Shown here piece by piece: positions 42,936 through 51,710 of a DNA stretch of 64,000 nucleotides; the stretch's first letter is position 1, and each line of letters opens with the position of its first letter. Origin of the DNA: Streptomyces sp. NBC_01431 (lineage in GTDB: Bacteria > Actinomycetota > Actinomycetes > Streptomycetales > Streptomycetaceae). Under the pieces are notes generated by a model. That model saw only the letters and a list, made by a program, of their open reading frames with translations, was not told where the DNA came from and did no database searches. Where the stretch lies: contig NZ_CP109496.1 of the NCBI RefSeq assembly GCF_036231355.1, positions 1,798,001 through 1,862,000 of the forward strand, in the 5' to 3' direction. The translations under genes and the position numbers were made by a program.

Positions 42936-43945
42936 CGCGTCCCCCGCTCCGTGTACGCCTTCAGCTGGGCGGCCTGGTCCTTGGTGATGATCTGCGGCCC
43001 GGTCAGCACCGGAAGACCGCCGCCGAGCACGTCGGCGTTGTACTTGTACAGCCACAGCAGGTCCACCGCCTCGTACCCCTGGAGGTAGGGCTGCTGGTCG
43101 ACGGCGAAGCCGAGGGTGCCGGCCTGAAGGGCCGTGGCCACCTTGGCGTTCAGGTCGAAGGTGTCGATCTCGGCGGAGCTGCCCGCCGACTGCTTCGCCT
43201 TGTACGCCGTGTCCGCGAAGGGCGCGCCCAGCGTGACCACGGAGTCGATGGAGGGGTCGGCCTGGAGCTTGGCCTCGATGGAGGACTGGACGTCGGGCAT
43301 GTTGGTGCCGGTGACGTAGAGGTTCTGGACCTCACCGTTGAAGGTCTTCTTCGTTCCCGCGCAGCGCTGCTCGTGGCCTACGTTGCCCTGTTCGTGCAGG
43401 ACGCAGAGCGCCTTCTTCTTGCCGCGCTTGTTGAGTTCCTCGCCGACGGCCTCGCCCGCGATGGTCTCGTCCTGGCCGATGTGGGTGAGCGCGCCGAACT
43501 CCTTGGACTTCTCCGAGCCCGAGTTCACCGTGATCACCGGGATCCCGGCCTTCTCGGCCTTGGCGACGACGTCCTTCATCGCGTCCGGCTTCGCCAGCGT
43601 GACGATGATGCCGTCGACCTTCTGGTCGATGGCCGCCTGCACGAACTGTGCCTGCTGCTGGCCCTGGTCGCTGTGCGAGTACAGGAAGTCGATGTTGTCC
43701 TTGACGGCTGCCTGCTTGGCGCCGTTCTGGACGATGTCCCAGAAGGTGTCGCCGTCGCCCGAGTGGGTGATCATCGCGATCTTCCAGCGTGGGGTGTTCA
43801 CCGCGGCCCTGCCCTGGGCCTGCGCGGACTTCCGCGCGTCCTCGGCGCGCTTGCCGCCCGTGCTGCTGCACCCCGCCAAGGAGGCTCCGAGCACCGCTGC
43901 CAGCACCGCGCCCATGACGCGTACCCCTGTCCCAACCCTTGCCAC
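42932..43945 (-). CDS. Sugar ABC transporter substrate-binding lipoprotein, copy 2
   Basis: A 337-residue RbsB-type lipoprotein with lipobox ASLAGC (Cys26 from the GTG start). Core motifs: WKIAMITHSGDGDTFWDIVQ, FLYSHSDQGQQQAQFVQAAI, DGIIVTLAKPDAMKDVV, VNSGSEKSKEFGALTHIGQD and FAVDQQPYLQGY. Most of the mature sequence is shared with the next gene upstream, so the pair arose by tandem duplication. The GTG at 43945 is chosen because it places the signal peptide at the N-terminus. An upstream ATG adds a non-signal leader. Confidence 0.9.
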   Translation of the reverse strand: MARVGTGVRVMGAVLAAVLGASLAGCSSTGGKRAEDARKSAQAQGRAAVNTPRWKIAMITHSGDGDTFWDIVQNGAKQAAVKDNIDFLYSHSDQGQQQAQFVQAAIDQKVDGIIVTLAKPDAMKDVVAKAEKAGIPVITVNSGSEKSKEFGALTHIGQDETIAGEAVGEELNKRGKKKALCVLHEQGNVGHEQRCAGTKKTFNGEVQNLYVTGTNMPDVQSSIEAKLQADPSIDSVVTLGAPFADTAYKAKQSAGSSAEIDTFDLNAKVATALQAGTLGFAVDQQPYLQGYEAVDLLWLYKYNADVLGGGLPVLTGPQIITKDQAAQLKAYTERGTR

Positions 43946-44043
43946 GACGCCGTGCCCTTCTTGCTGTACCACCGGGTGCCACCGGGGCTGGTTCAGACCT
44001 GCCCCGGCCGCCCAAGTATGGGTCACGCGAGGTCGGCGGGGGA

Positions 44044-45048
44044 TCATCGGGTGCCGCGGGCGGTGTACTTCTCCAGCGCCGGGACGTCCTTCTCAGTGAC
44101 GATCGCCGGTCCGGTCAGCACCGGCTTCCCGCCGCCGATCACATCCCCGTTGGTCTTGTTCAGCCAGAGCTCGTCGACCGCCAAATAGCCCTGGAGATAA
44201 GGCTGTTGATCGACGGCGAAGCCGATCTGCTTCGCCTTGAACTGGCTGACCACGGCCGCGTTCAGGTCGAACGTGTCGATCTCGGCCGAGCTGGCCGCGT
44301 CACCCTTGGCCTTCACCGCGGCCGCCGCAATCGGCGCGCCGAGCGTCACCACCGCGTCGATGTCCTTGGCCGACTGGAGCTTCGCCTCGATGGACGAGGT
44401 CGACGCGGGCGTGTTGGTGCCGTCCACGTTCAGGTTCTCGACACTGCCCCCGAAGGTCTTCTTCACCCCCGCACAGCGCTGTTCGAGGGAGACGTTGCCC
44501 TGCTCGTGGATGACGCAGAGCACCTTCTTCTTGCCGCGCTTGTCGAGCTCCTCACCGACCGCCTCGCCCGCCACGCCCTCGTCCTGGCCTATGTGGCTCA
44601 ACGCGCCGACCGCCTTGGACACCTCCGCACCCGAGTTGATCGTCACCACCGGGATCCCCGCGTCGACGGCCTTCTTCACGACGTCCTTCAGAGCCTCCGG
44701 CTTGGCGAGAGTGACCACGATCCCGTCGACCTTCTGGTCGATGGCCGCCTGCACCAACTGCGCCTGCTGCTGACCCTGATCACTGTGCGAGTACAGGAAG
44801 TCCACGTTGTCCTTCGCGGCCGCCTGCTTCGCACCGCTCTGCACGATGTCCCAGAAGGTGTCGCCGTCGCCCGAATGCGTCACCATCGCGATCTTCAGGC
44901 GTGGTGTGTTCACCGCCTTGCCGCCGGTCGCGGCCCCGGAGCCGGCGTTCTCGGAGGCCTTCCCCCCGGAGCTGCTGCAGCCGCCGACCGTGAGTGCCAG
45001 TGCGGCGGCGACCACGGCCGCCGTGGTCGCCGTGCGGGGTGTGCGCAT
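44044..45048 (-). CDS. Sugar ABC transporter substrate-binding lipoprotein, copy 1
   Basis: A 334-residue lipoprotein, tandem paralogue of the gene at 42932-43945: signal peptide with lipobox TVGGC (Cys24), then LKIAMVTHSGDGDTFWDIVQ, FLYSHSDQGQQQAQLVQAAI, DGIVVTLAKPEALKDVV and FAVDQQPYLQGY. The mature chains are clearly alike but differ in the C-terminal half (for example ASTSSIEAKLQSAKDIDAVV versus DVQSSIEAKLQADPSIDSVV), which may broaden ligand range. It is the first gene of the operon. A possible GntR site at 45125 lies 77 bp before its start. Confidence 0.92.
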   Translation of the reverse strand: MRTPRTATTAAVVAAALALTVGGCSSSGGKASENAGSGAATGGKAVNTPRLKIAMVTHSGDGDTFWDIVQSGAKQAAAKDNVDFLYSHSDQGQQQAQLVQAAIDQKVDGIVVTLAKPEALKDVVKKAVDAGIPVVTINSGAEVSKAVGALSHIGQDEGVAGEAVGEELDKRGKKKVLCVIHEQGNVSLEQRCAGVKKTFGGSVENLNVDGTNTPASTSSIEAKLQSAKDIDAVVTLGAPIAAAAVKAKGDAASSAEIDTFDLNAAVVSQFKAKQIGFAVDQQPYLQGYLAVDELWLNKTNGDVIGGGKPVLTGPAIVTEKDVPALEKYTARGTR

Positions 45049-45124
45049 GGGTTCCGCCTTCTGTCCCGGCCGCCCGGTTGCGGCACGTGAGTTCTAGCGG
45101 CGGTTCCGCCACACGGTCAATACT

Positions 45125-45136
45125 TTGTCCGAACAT
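45125..45136. promoter_or_regulatory. Possible GntR site before the lipoprotein operon
   Basis: TTGTCCGAACAT resembles the perfect palindrome TTGTCAGGACAA at 46017: the left half is identical and the right half partly conserved. It lies in the promoter region of the binding-protein operon. Confidence 0.35.
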
Positions 45137-45192
45137 TCTTACTCAAAGACGTGCTGCTGGCGTCCCGCTTGCGCCCCACCCGCATCCTGCCC

Positions 45193-45966
45193 TCACGGGC
45201 GCACCAGCAGCTGGAACTCGAAGGAGTACCGCGAGGCCCGGTAGATGTGCGAGCCGAACTCGACCGCCCGGCCCGTGTCGTCGAAGGTGGTGCGCTGCAT
45301 GGTCAGCAGCGGCGCCCCCTCGGTCTCGGTCAGCAGGTCGGCCTCCTGCGCGGTGGCCGCCCGCGCACCGACGGTCTGCCGGGCACTGTGCAGCGTGATG
45401 CCCGCACCCCGCATCAGCCGGTAGAGCCCGGTGCCCTCCAGATAGTCGGTGTCCAGCGGGAGCAGCCCGGTCGGCAGGTGGTTGCGCAGCCGCGCCATGG
45501 GCTCGCCGTGCGCGTACCGCAGCCGCTCCACCAGGTGTACGTCGCTGCCCTGGGGCACGCCGAGGGCGGCGGCGACCTCGGCGGTGGCCGGCTCGAAGGT
45601 GTTGCGAAGGACGGTGGTGGCGGGCTTCTGGCCGGCCGCCTCCAGGTCGTCGAAGAGGCTGCTCAGTTCCAGCGGGCGCTTGACCTGGCTGTGCACGACC
45701 TGGGTGCCCACCCCGCGGCGGCGGACCAGGAGCCCCTTGTCGACCAGCGCCTGGATCGCCTGGCGGACGGTGGGTCGGGACAGGCCGAGCCGGTTGGCGA
45801 GGTCGATCTCGTTGCCGAGGAGGCTGCCGGGCGTGAGGATTCCCTTCTCGATGGCCGCCTCCAGCTGCTGCGACAGCTGGAAGTAGAGCGGGACCGGGCT
45901 GGTGCGGTCCACGCTGAGCTGGAGCGGCTTCGGAAAGTCCACCACGGGTCTGGGCTGCTTGGGCAC
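45193..45966 (-). CDS. GntR-family regulator, HutC/UTRA subfamily
   Basis: A 257-residue regulator with an N-terminal winged helix (VPLYFQLSQQLEAAIEKGIL, LANRLGLSRPTVRQAIQALV, RRRGVGTQVV) and a C-terminal UTRA effector domain (ELSSLFDDLEAAGQ, HLVERLRYAHGEPMARLRNH, EGAPLLTMQRTTFDDTGRAV). It is divergent from the Gfo/Idh gene and upstream of the sugar ABC operon. It probably controls both through TTGTC-AG-GACAA-like sites. The GTG at 45966 is the first start compatible with the domain, but no good ribosome site is visible. Confidence 0.88.
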   Translation of the reverse strand: MPKQPRPVVDFPKPLQLSVDRTSPVPLYFQLSQQLEAAIEKGILTPGSLLGNEIDLANRLGLSRPTVRQAIQALVDKGLLVRRRGVGTQVVHSQVKRPLELSSLFDDLEAAGQKPATTVLRNTFEPATAEVAAALGVPQGSDVHLVERLRYAHGEPMARLRNHLPTGLLPLDTDYLEGTGLYRLMRGAGITLHSARQTVGARAATAQEADLLTETEGAPLLTMQRTTFDDTGRAVEFGSHIYRASRYSFEFQLLVRP

Positions 45967-46016
45967 GAAGCGAGCGTAGTGCGCCGGGGATGTTGACGGG
46001 AAGTCGTGAAGTTCGA

Positions 46017-46028
46017 TTGTCAGGACAA
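46017..46028. promoter_or_regulatory. Candidate operator TTGTC-AG-GACAA
   Basis: A perfect 5-bp inverted repeat with a 2-nt centre in the 101-bp gap between the divergent GntR and Gfo/Idh genes. A TTGACA hexamer follows at 46033-46038 and could be the -35 of the Gfo/Idh promoter, so binding would block it. Confidence 0.6.
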
Positions 46029-46067
46029 ACTCTTGACATGATGACGGGCTCCGGCCACGGTGTGCCC

Positions 46068-47069
46068 ATGCGTATCGGACTGATCGGAACTGGACGGATC
46101 GGCGCCTTCCACGCGGGAGTACTCGCCCGCCATCCACAGGTCGAGCACCTGGTGGTCGCGGACGCCGACGCCGCGCGGGCCGCCGAGGTGGCCGCGCTGA
46201 CCGGCGCGAACGCCGTGGACACGGTGGCGGACGCCTTCGCCGGGGTCGACGCGGTGGTGATCGCCTCGGCGACCGCGGCGCACGCCGAGCACATCGCGAC
46301 GGCCGCCCGCGCCGGGCTGCCCGCCTTCTGCGAGAAACCCGTGTCCCTGGACGTGCCGGGCACGCTGCGGGCGCTGCGGGCGGTCGAGGCCGCGGGCACC
46401 GAGCTCCAGCTCGGCTTCATGCGCCGCTTCGACGCGGGCTATGTGCGGGCCCGCGAGCTGGTGCGCTCGGGGCGGCTCGGCCGGCTGCACACCGTGCGGG
46501 CCGTCACCTCCGACCCCGCGCCGCCGCCCGCCGCCTATCTGCCGCTGTCCGGCGGGCTCTACCGCGACTGTCTGGTCCACGACTTCGACATCGTGCGCTG
46601 GGTGACCGGCCGGGAGGTGACCGAGGTGTACGCGGCGGGCTCCGACGCGGGGCCCGCGATGTTCCGCGCGGCCGGTGACATCGACACGGCGGCCGTCGTC
46701 CTCACCCTGGACGACGCCACCCTGGCCACGGCCACGGCCACCCGCTGCAATGGCGCGGGCTACGACGTACGTCTCGAACTGGCCGGTGAGAGCGACCAGT
46801 TCGCGGTCGGTCTTGACGACCGCACGCCGCTGACCTCGACCGAGCCGCAGGGTCCGGGCCGTCCCGACAAGCCGTGGACCGGCTTCCTGGAGCGCTTCGC
46901 CCCCGCGTACGAGGCCGAGCTCGATGCCTTCGTCCGGCTCGTACGTGGTGAGGCGGACAACCCCTGTGACGGCCGGGACGCGCTGCACGCGCTGCGCATC
47001 GCCGAGGCCTGCGAGATCTCGCGCCGCGAACGCCGTCCGGTACGGGTGGCCGAGGTCCCCACCGGCTGA
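46068..47069 (+). CDS. Gfo/Idh/MocA family dehydrogenase (inositol 2-dehydrogenase-like)
   Basis: A 333-residue NAD(P)-dependent oxidoreductase. The Rossmann N-terminus is RIGLIGTGRIGAFHAGVLAR, the conserved E-K-P lies in AFCEKPVSLDVPGTLRA, and the catalytic His region is YRDCLVHDFDIVRWVTGREV. This pattern is closest to the inositol/scyllo-inositol dehydrogenase branch. No other inositol catabolic genes are in view, so the substrate may be another polyol or sugar. ATG 46068 places the Rossmann strand at the N-terminus. A longer upstream start would include the operator. It is divergent from the GntR gene. Confidence 0.87.
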   Translation: MRIGLIGTGRIGAFHAGVLARHPQVEHLVVADADAARAAEVAALTGANAVDTVADAFAGVDAVVIASATAAHAEHIATAARAGLPAFCEKPVSLDVPGTLRALRAVEAAGTELQLGFMRRFDAGYVRARELVRSGRLGRLHTVRAVTSDPAPPPAAYLPLSGGLYRDCLVHDFDIVRWVTGREVTEVYAAGSDAGPAMFRAAGDIDTAAVVLTLDDATLATATATRCNGAGYDVRLELAGESDQFAVGLDDRTPLTSTEPQGPGRPDKPWTGFLERFAPAYEAELDAFVRLVRGEADNPCDGRDALHALRIAEACEISRRERRPVRVAEVPTG

Positions 47070-47406
47070 GACCGAACCGGCAGGTGGCGCCCCATGCGCG
47101 GTGTCCGGTCCCCGCCCGGTGCGATGAGATCGACAATGTCAACGTCATCGCTGGCCGACGCGGGCCCTTTCCGGACCGTCGGCGGACACGACCCGGGGCG
47201 CTTCGGTGCAAACCGAGCGCGTCCACGGTCAGTCAACAGGGTTCGGCGGACGGCGACTTGACGGTGGCCGTGCGCCGCCGGGTTCCGCAAGCCGCCTCGG
47301 GAACTGGTCGCGCCACGCCGTCCATCTGTCGTGGAGCGACCGGGCTCCCCCTGGCTCTCCCGTAGCTTAGGGGCCTTCTACGCTGGTCACAGCGAGGGGA
47401 GGCAAG
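47070..47406. other. Intergenic region
   Basis: 337 bp between the Gfo/Idh gene and the next plus-strand gene. No gene or clear hairpin. It should hold the promoter of the gene starting at GTG 47407. Confidence 0.5.
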
Positions 47407-48177
47407 GTGCTGAAGCGGTGGTGGTTCCTGGAGGCGCTGCGCCCCGCCGTGCCCGCGCAGCGGTCGCGGGAGATGTCGAAGGAGGCGCAGCAGCGGATCC
47501 TGGACGAGTGGGAGGCGGCCCGCGAGCGGCTCGACCGGCTGGTGTCGGCACGGGTGACGGCCGTCGGTGACGTCCTGCGCACCACCGAACTGCCGCTGAC
47601 CGACGGCCTCATGGCGTCTTCCGTACCCGATCCGCTCGCCCAGGGCGACTGCGCCTGGGCCTTCGACGCGTTTCAGGCGGCGGGCAAGCTCCTCGACGAG
47701 GCGGCCGATCTGCCGGATCTCGCGGCGGCGGCGGTTCTCGCCGACCGTGCCCTGGAACGGTTCGCGGCGGTGCACGCGCGGGCGGCCGGGCAGCCGGTGG
47801 CCAAGCCCGCCCGCCGGTGTTTCTACAACCCGCTGCACACGACGGCCGAGGAAGGCCACTCCCCCGTGCGCAAACAGCACCGCCGGCAGGCCCGGCGGCG
47901 GACCGGGCCGCGGGAGGCGGCGGCCGACCGGCGGCCGGCCTGCCCGGCCTGCCGCAAGGCGATCCTGGCCGGCCAGGCGCCGGACGTCCTGCCCGCGTTG
48001 GTGCCGGTGAAGCTGTCGCGGCTGCGGACGGCCCGGGTGCTCGTGCCGTACTACTCGGTGCCGCAGCAGTGGTCGCTGTGGTCGGTCTGCGCCTGCGGGG
48101 CGTACGGGGACGAGTGGCCCTCGCTCGTGCTGCGCGGCGAGCACCGCAAGCGGGCGGCGGCTGCGCGCAAGGCGTGA
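47407..48177 (+). CDS. Conserved-looking protein of unknown function with CxxC pairs
   Basis: A 256-residue protein, GTG start. The first half is helical (REMSKEAQQRILDEWEAARE, CAWAFDAFQAAGKLLDEAAD). The second half has a basic stretch (RKQHRRQARRRTGPREAAAD) and then CPACRK and, ~55 residues later, CACG, which together could bind one zinc ion. AAGGTGC-type leader precedes the start. I recognise no named family. It is convergent with the P450 gene, 1 bp apart at the stops. Confidence 0.7.
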   Translation: MLKRWWFLEALRPAVPAQRSREMSKEAQQRILDEWEAARERLDRLVSARVTAVGDVLRTTELPLTDGLMASSVPDPLAQGDCAWAFDAFQAAGKLLDEAADLPDLAAAAVLADRALERFAAVHARAAGQPVAKPARRCFYNPLHTTAEEGHSPVRKQHRRQARRRTGPREAAADRRPACPACRKAILAGQAPDVLPALVPVKLSRLRTARVLVPYYSVPQQWSLWSVCACGAYGDEWPSLVLRGEHRKRAAAARKA

Positions 48178-48178
48178 G

Positions 48179-49357
48179 TCACCAGCGGACCGGCAGGTGG
48201 CGTACGCCCCGGATGAGCATGCCGGGCAGCCACTCCAACTGCGCTGGTTCCGCTGCCAGTTGGAGGTCTGGGGTGCGTTCGAGCAGGGTGCGGAGCGCGG
48301 TCGCGCCCTCCAGGCGGGCGAGCGGGGCGCCGAGGCAGAAGTGGATGCCATGGCCGAAGGCGAGGTGACCCTGTGGGGGGCGCCGGATGTCGAAGCGGTC
48401 CGGGTCGGGGTAGCGGTCCGGGTCGCGGCCGGCCGAGGCGAGGGCGACCAGGACGGGGGCGCCCGCCGGGATGAGGGCGTCGCCGACGAGGACGGGTTCG
48501 CGGGCGAAGCGGTAGGTGGCGGTCCCGACGGGTCCTTCGTAGCGGAGCAGTTCTTCGATCGCAGCGTCGATGAGGGTGAAGTCGGCGCGCAGTGCGGCCA
48601 GTTGATCGGGGTGGCCGAGCAGGACGCGTACCCCGTTGGAGATGAGGTTGACGGTCGTCTCGTGGCCGGCGACGAGCAGAAGGAAGGCCATGCCGATGAG
48701 TTCGTCCTGCGACAGCTGGTCGCCGTCGTCGTGGCGGGCGCGGATCAGGGCGCTCAGCAGGTCGTCGGCGGGGCGGGTGCAGCGTTTGTCCTCGATCAGC
48801 CCGACCAGGTACTTGCCGATCTCGCGCACCGCGGTGTTGTCGTTCACGGTCGGGGCGACCGCCTCGTTGGACAGGACGCGGAAGGCCTCCTGGTCGAGGT
48901 CGGGCACGCCGAGCAGTTCGCAGATCACGGTCATCGGCAGGGGGAAGGCGAGCGAGTCGACCAGGTCGGCGGTGCGGTCGGGGGCGGCCAGCATGGTGGT
49001 GACGAGCTGGTCGGTGATCTCCTGCACGCGGGGGCGCAGCGCTTCGATGCGGCGCGGGGTGAACTCCCGCGCCACCAGTTTGCGCAGCCGGGTGTGCTGC
49101 GGCGGGTCGGTTTCCAGCATGTTGGCGCTGACCGGCAGTTCGACGTAGCCCTCTTCCGCGATGGCTCGCCAGTCCTTGGAGAGACGGGGGTCGCCGAGCG
49201 CGGACCGCGCCTCCTCGTGCCCGACGATCAGCCAGACGTCGCCTCCGGCCGGAGTGCGGACCAGATGCGCGGGCCCGGCCGCACGCAGCTTGGCGTAGAC
49301 CGGGTACGGATCGGCGTTGAACTGCTCGGCGTGTTCGCTCAGGTCGATGACGGGCAT
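48179..49357 (-). CDS. Cytochrome P450
   Basis: A 392-residue soluble class I P450 of the CYP107-like type. Landmarks: LETDPPQHTRLRKLVAREFT, I-helix oxygen-activation motif AGHETT (230-235), K-helix E-x-x-R at 269-272 (EELLR), and the heme loop FGHGIHFCLGAPLARLE with Cys341 as the axial ligand. No ferredoxin gene is adjacent, so electrons must come from elsewhere. The substrate is unknown. It could tailor a secondary metabolite or degrade a small molecule. Confidence 0.95.
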   Translation of the reverse strand: MPVIDLSEHAEQFNADPYPVYAKLRAAGPAHLVRTPAGGDVWLIVGHEEARSALGDPRLSKDWRAIAEEGYVELPVSANMLETDPPQHTRLRKLVAREFTPRRIEALRPRVQEITDQLVTTMLAAPDRTADLVDSLAFPLPMTVICELLGVPDLDQEAFRVLSNEAVAPTVNDNTAVREIGKYLVGLIEDKRCTRPADDLLSALIRARHDDGDQLSQDELIGMAFLLLVAGHETTVNLISNGVRVLLGHPDQLAALRADFTLIDAAIEELLRYEGPVGTATYRFAREPVLVGDALIPAGAPVLVALASAGRDPDRYPDPDRFDIRRPPQGHLAFGHGIHFCLGAPLARLEGATALRTLLERTPDLQLAAEPAQLEWLPGMLIRGVRHLPVRW

Positions 49358-49380
49358 GGTCCGCCTTCCCTCGGTTCGCT

Positions 49381-50064
49381 TCAGCCTACGTCGTCGCCGC
49401 TCTCGTCGAGCAGACCGGCGTCATGCACCAACAGGGCGATCTGCACACGGTTGTTGAGGCGCAGCTTGGCCAGGACACGGGACACGTGGGTCTTCACGGT
49501 GGGCACGCTGAGATACAGCCGGGCGGAGATCTCGGCGTTCGACTGGCCGCGTCCGACGGCCACGGCGACCTCCCGTTCGCGCTCGGCGAGCAGCGCGAGG
49601 CGGCTGCGGGCCCGCGCCGTCCGGTCGCCGGGTGCGACGGCGCCGCCCGACACCTGGGTCATCAACTGCCGGGTGACGGCGGGCGAGAGCACGGGGTCTC
49701 CGGCGAAGACGCGGCGTACGGCCGCGACGATCTCGGCGGGCGGGGTGTCCTTGAGGACGAATCCGGCGGCTCCGGCCCGCAGCGCCCGCAGCACCTGCTC
49801 GTCGGCGTGGAAGGTGGTCAGGACGATCACCTCGGGCGCGTCGGGGCGGGCCCGCAGCGTCTCGGTGGCGGTGAGGCCGTCGACGTGGGGCATGCGGATG
49901 TCCATGAGCACGACGTCCGGTCTTAGTTCCAGGGCGAGTTGCTCGATTCCGGAGCCGTCGGCGGCCTCGCCGACGATCTCGATGTCCTCGGCGCCGCCGA
50001 GCATGAGGGTGAGTCCCGCGCGGACCAGGGGGTCGTCGTCGACGAGGAGCAGCCGGATGGTCAT
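49381..50064 (-). CDS. NarL/FixJ-type response regulator
   Basis: A 227-residue regulator. The receiver domain has the acidic pocket LLLVDDDPLVRAGL, phosphoacceptor Asp55 in VVLMDIRMPHVDGL, and the conserved Lys in GFVLKDTPP. The LuxR-type helix-turn-helix is LAEREREVAVAVGRGQSNAE then ISARLYLSVPTVKTHVSRVL. Its start overlaps the kinase stop by 4 bp (50061-50064), so the two form one two-component system. Confidence 0.95.
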   Translation of the reverse strand: MTIRLLLVDDDPLVRAGLTLMLGGAEDIEIVGEAADGSGIEQLALELRPDVVLMDIRMPHVDGLTATETLRARPDAPEVIVLTTFHADEQVLRALRAGAAGFVLKDTPPAEIVAAVRRVFAGDPVLSPAVTRQLMTQVSGGAVAPGDRTARARSRLALLAEREREVAVAVGRGQSNAEISARLYLSVPTVKTHVSRVLAKLRLNNRVQIALLVHDAGLLDESGDDVG

Positions 50065-51284
50065 GAGGGCCACGGTAGCCAGGCCTCCACCGCGAAGGAG
50101 CCGTCGGGCGCGCGCCCGTGGCAGAGCCGGCCGCCGGCCAGGGTGGCGCGTTCGGTGAGGCCGATGAGGCCCTGCCCCGATCCCGGCACCTCGGGTACGG
50201 TGCCGACGGGTGCGGGGTTGCGTACCTCGACGGCGAGCCCCTCGCCCGGCCGGCCCGTCACGGTGACGGTGACCTCGGCGCCCGGCGCGTGCTTGCGGGC
50301 ATTGGTGAGGGCTTCCTGGGCGATGCGGTAGGCGTTGCGGCCGGTGGCGACCGGTACGTCGGCGGCGTCCGGGATGCGGCGGTCCAGGACGACCTTCATC
50401 CCGGCCGCGCGGGACTCCGCGACCAGGGCGTCGAGGGTGGCGAGGGTGGGCTGCGGCCGGTCGTCGGCGCCCTCGCCGGGGCTGCGCAGTACGCCGATGA
50501 TCTGCCGCAGGTCCTGGAGCGCCTCGTGTGCGCTGTCCCGGATGATCCCGGCCGCTCGGGCGACCTCGGCGGGCGGCGCGTCGGGCCGGAATTCGAGGGC
50601 GCCCGCGTGGACCGAGAGCAGGGTGAGGCGGTGGGCGAGCACGTCGTGCATCTCACGGGCGATGGCCTCGCGGGCGAGCCGCTGGGCGTTCTCGGCCCGC
50701 AACGCGGCCTCGGTCTCGGCGCGGGTCGCCCGCTCGCGCAGGGCCAGGACGAGCTGACGCCGGGAGCGTACGAGCATGCCCCAGGCGGTGACCAGCAGGA
50801 TGAACACCGTGCCCGCGATGGCGTTGGTGAGCAGACTGGTGGTGGGGTCGGGGCGCAGCACGGGCTGGAACACCGAGGTCACCACGGCGAGGCTGCTGAC
50901 GGCGAGCACGACGGGCTTGAACGGCCGGTGCACGGCGAGACTGAACAGGGCGACCAGGACGGCCCCGGAGGCGACGGGCGCGCCGAGCGACACGAAGACG
51001 AGCACCACGGCGAGCCCCACCGGCCAGCGCCGCCGCAGCCACACCGCGCAGCAGGCCAGCGCGCCCACCAGCTGGTCGAGCGCCATGACGGTGTCGGAGT
51101 ACCCGGGCGTGGAGTGCATCGCGTCGGCGGCGAGCATCCCGATCAGGGCGGCGCCGAGGAAGGCGCACAGGTCGACGGCCCAGTCGCGCACGGTGCGCCG
51201 CGGCCGGGCCCGGTCGCCGGGCAGCTCGGGGTCGGCCACCGCCGAGGGCAGCAGCCAGCGGAACTCGGGTCCGGCTCGTGTCAT
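50061..51284 (-). CDS. Sensor histidine kinase (HisKA_3/NarX type)
   Basis: A 407-residue membrane kinase with about five to six N-terminal helices (residues ~35-175), a short coiled-coil (ALRERATRAETEAALRAENA) and the dimerisation box AREMHDVLAHRLTLLSVHAG with His213. The ATPase domain carries IAQEALTNARKHAP (N box) and GQGLIGLTERATLAGG (G box). It phosphorylates the response regulator encoded next. No large outside sensor domain is visible, so the membrane helices probably sense the signal. A DMT transporter gene and a small membrane gene lie upstream. Confidence 0.94.
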   Translation of the reverse strand: MTRAGPEFRWLLPSAVADPELPGDRARPRRTVRDWAVDLCAFLGAALIGMLAADAMHSTPGYSDTVMALDQLVGALACCAVWLRRRWPVGLAVVLVFVSLGAPVASGAVLVALFSLAVHRPFKPVVLAVSSLAVVTSVFQPVLRPDPTTSLLTNAIAGTVFILLVTAWGMLVRSRRQLVLALRERATRAETEAALRAENAQRLAREAIAREMHDVLAHRLTLLSVHAGALEFRPDAPPAEVARAAGIIRDSAHEALQDLRQIIGVLRSPGEGADDRPQPTLATLDALVAESRAAGMKVVLDRRIPDAADVPVATGRNAYRIAQEALTNARKHAPGAEVTVTVTGRPGEGLAVEVRNPAPVGTVPEVPGSGQGLIGLTERATLAGGRLCHGRAPDGSFAVEAWLPWPS

Positions 51285-51430
51285 GTCGACAAAGTTACGC
51301 AGCGCGGCGGCCGAGCGGCGGGTGGCGGGCGCGGGACGCTACCAAAGTCGCTCGGTCGCAGACTTTGGACGCGCCTGCGGTGTCCCGATGGCCGACGCGA
51401 CGGCCCGGCCGGTCGGCGCAGGCTCGGCCC

Positions 51431-51637
51431 ATGAGGAAATTCCTGGAGGTCGCCGGGGTCGTTCTGCTGGTCCAGGGCGTGGGCGGCCTGCTCCACGAGT
51501 GGACCGGCTGGTTCGGTCTGTGGACGGTGGTGCACCGGCCCAACGCTCTGGCGGGCCATGAGATCTTCGCGAGTGTCGTGCTCGCGGTGGCGGGTGTGGC
51601 GGTGCTGATCGCGGCGGAGCGGGGTGTGAAGAGGTAG
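51431..51637 (+). CDS. Small two-helix membrane protein
   Basis: A 68-residue protein made of two helices (FLEVAGVVLLVQGVGGLLHE and FASVVLAVAGVAVLIAAE) joined by a Trp-rich turn (EWTGWFGLWTVVHRP). It is divergent from the histidine kinase gene. No family recognised. The ATG at 51431 lies within a longer open frame whose upstream part is not membrane-like. Confidence 0.6.
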   Translation: MRKFLEVAGVVLLVQGVGGLLHEWTGWFGLWTVVHRPNALAGHEIFASVVLAVAGVAVLIAAERGVKR

Positions 51638-51710
51638 CCACGGCCGGTGCGCCCGGGGCAGGAGGAAGGGGCTGCGGGCCTCCCCTGTTGCCCGAGGCGT
51701 GAGGGAGTGG

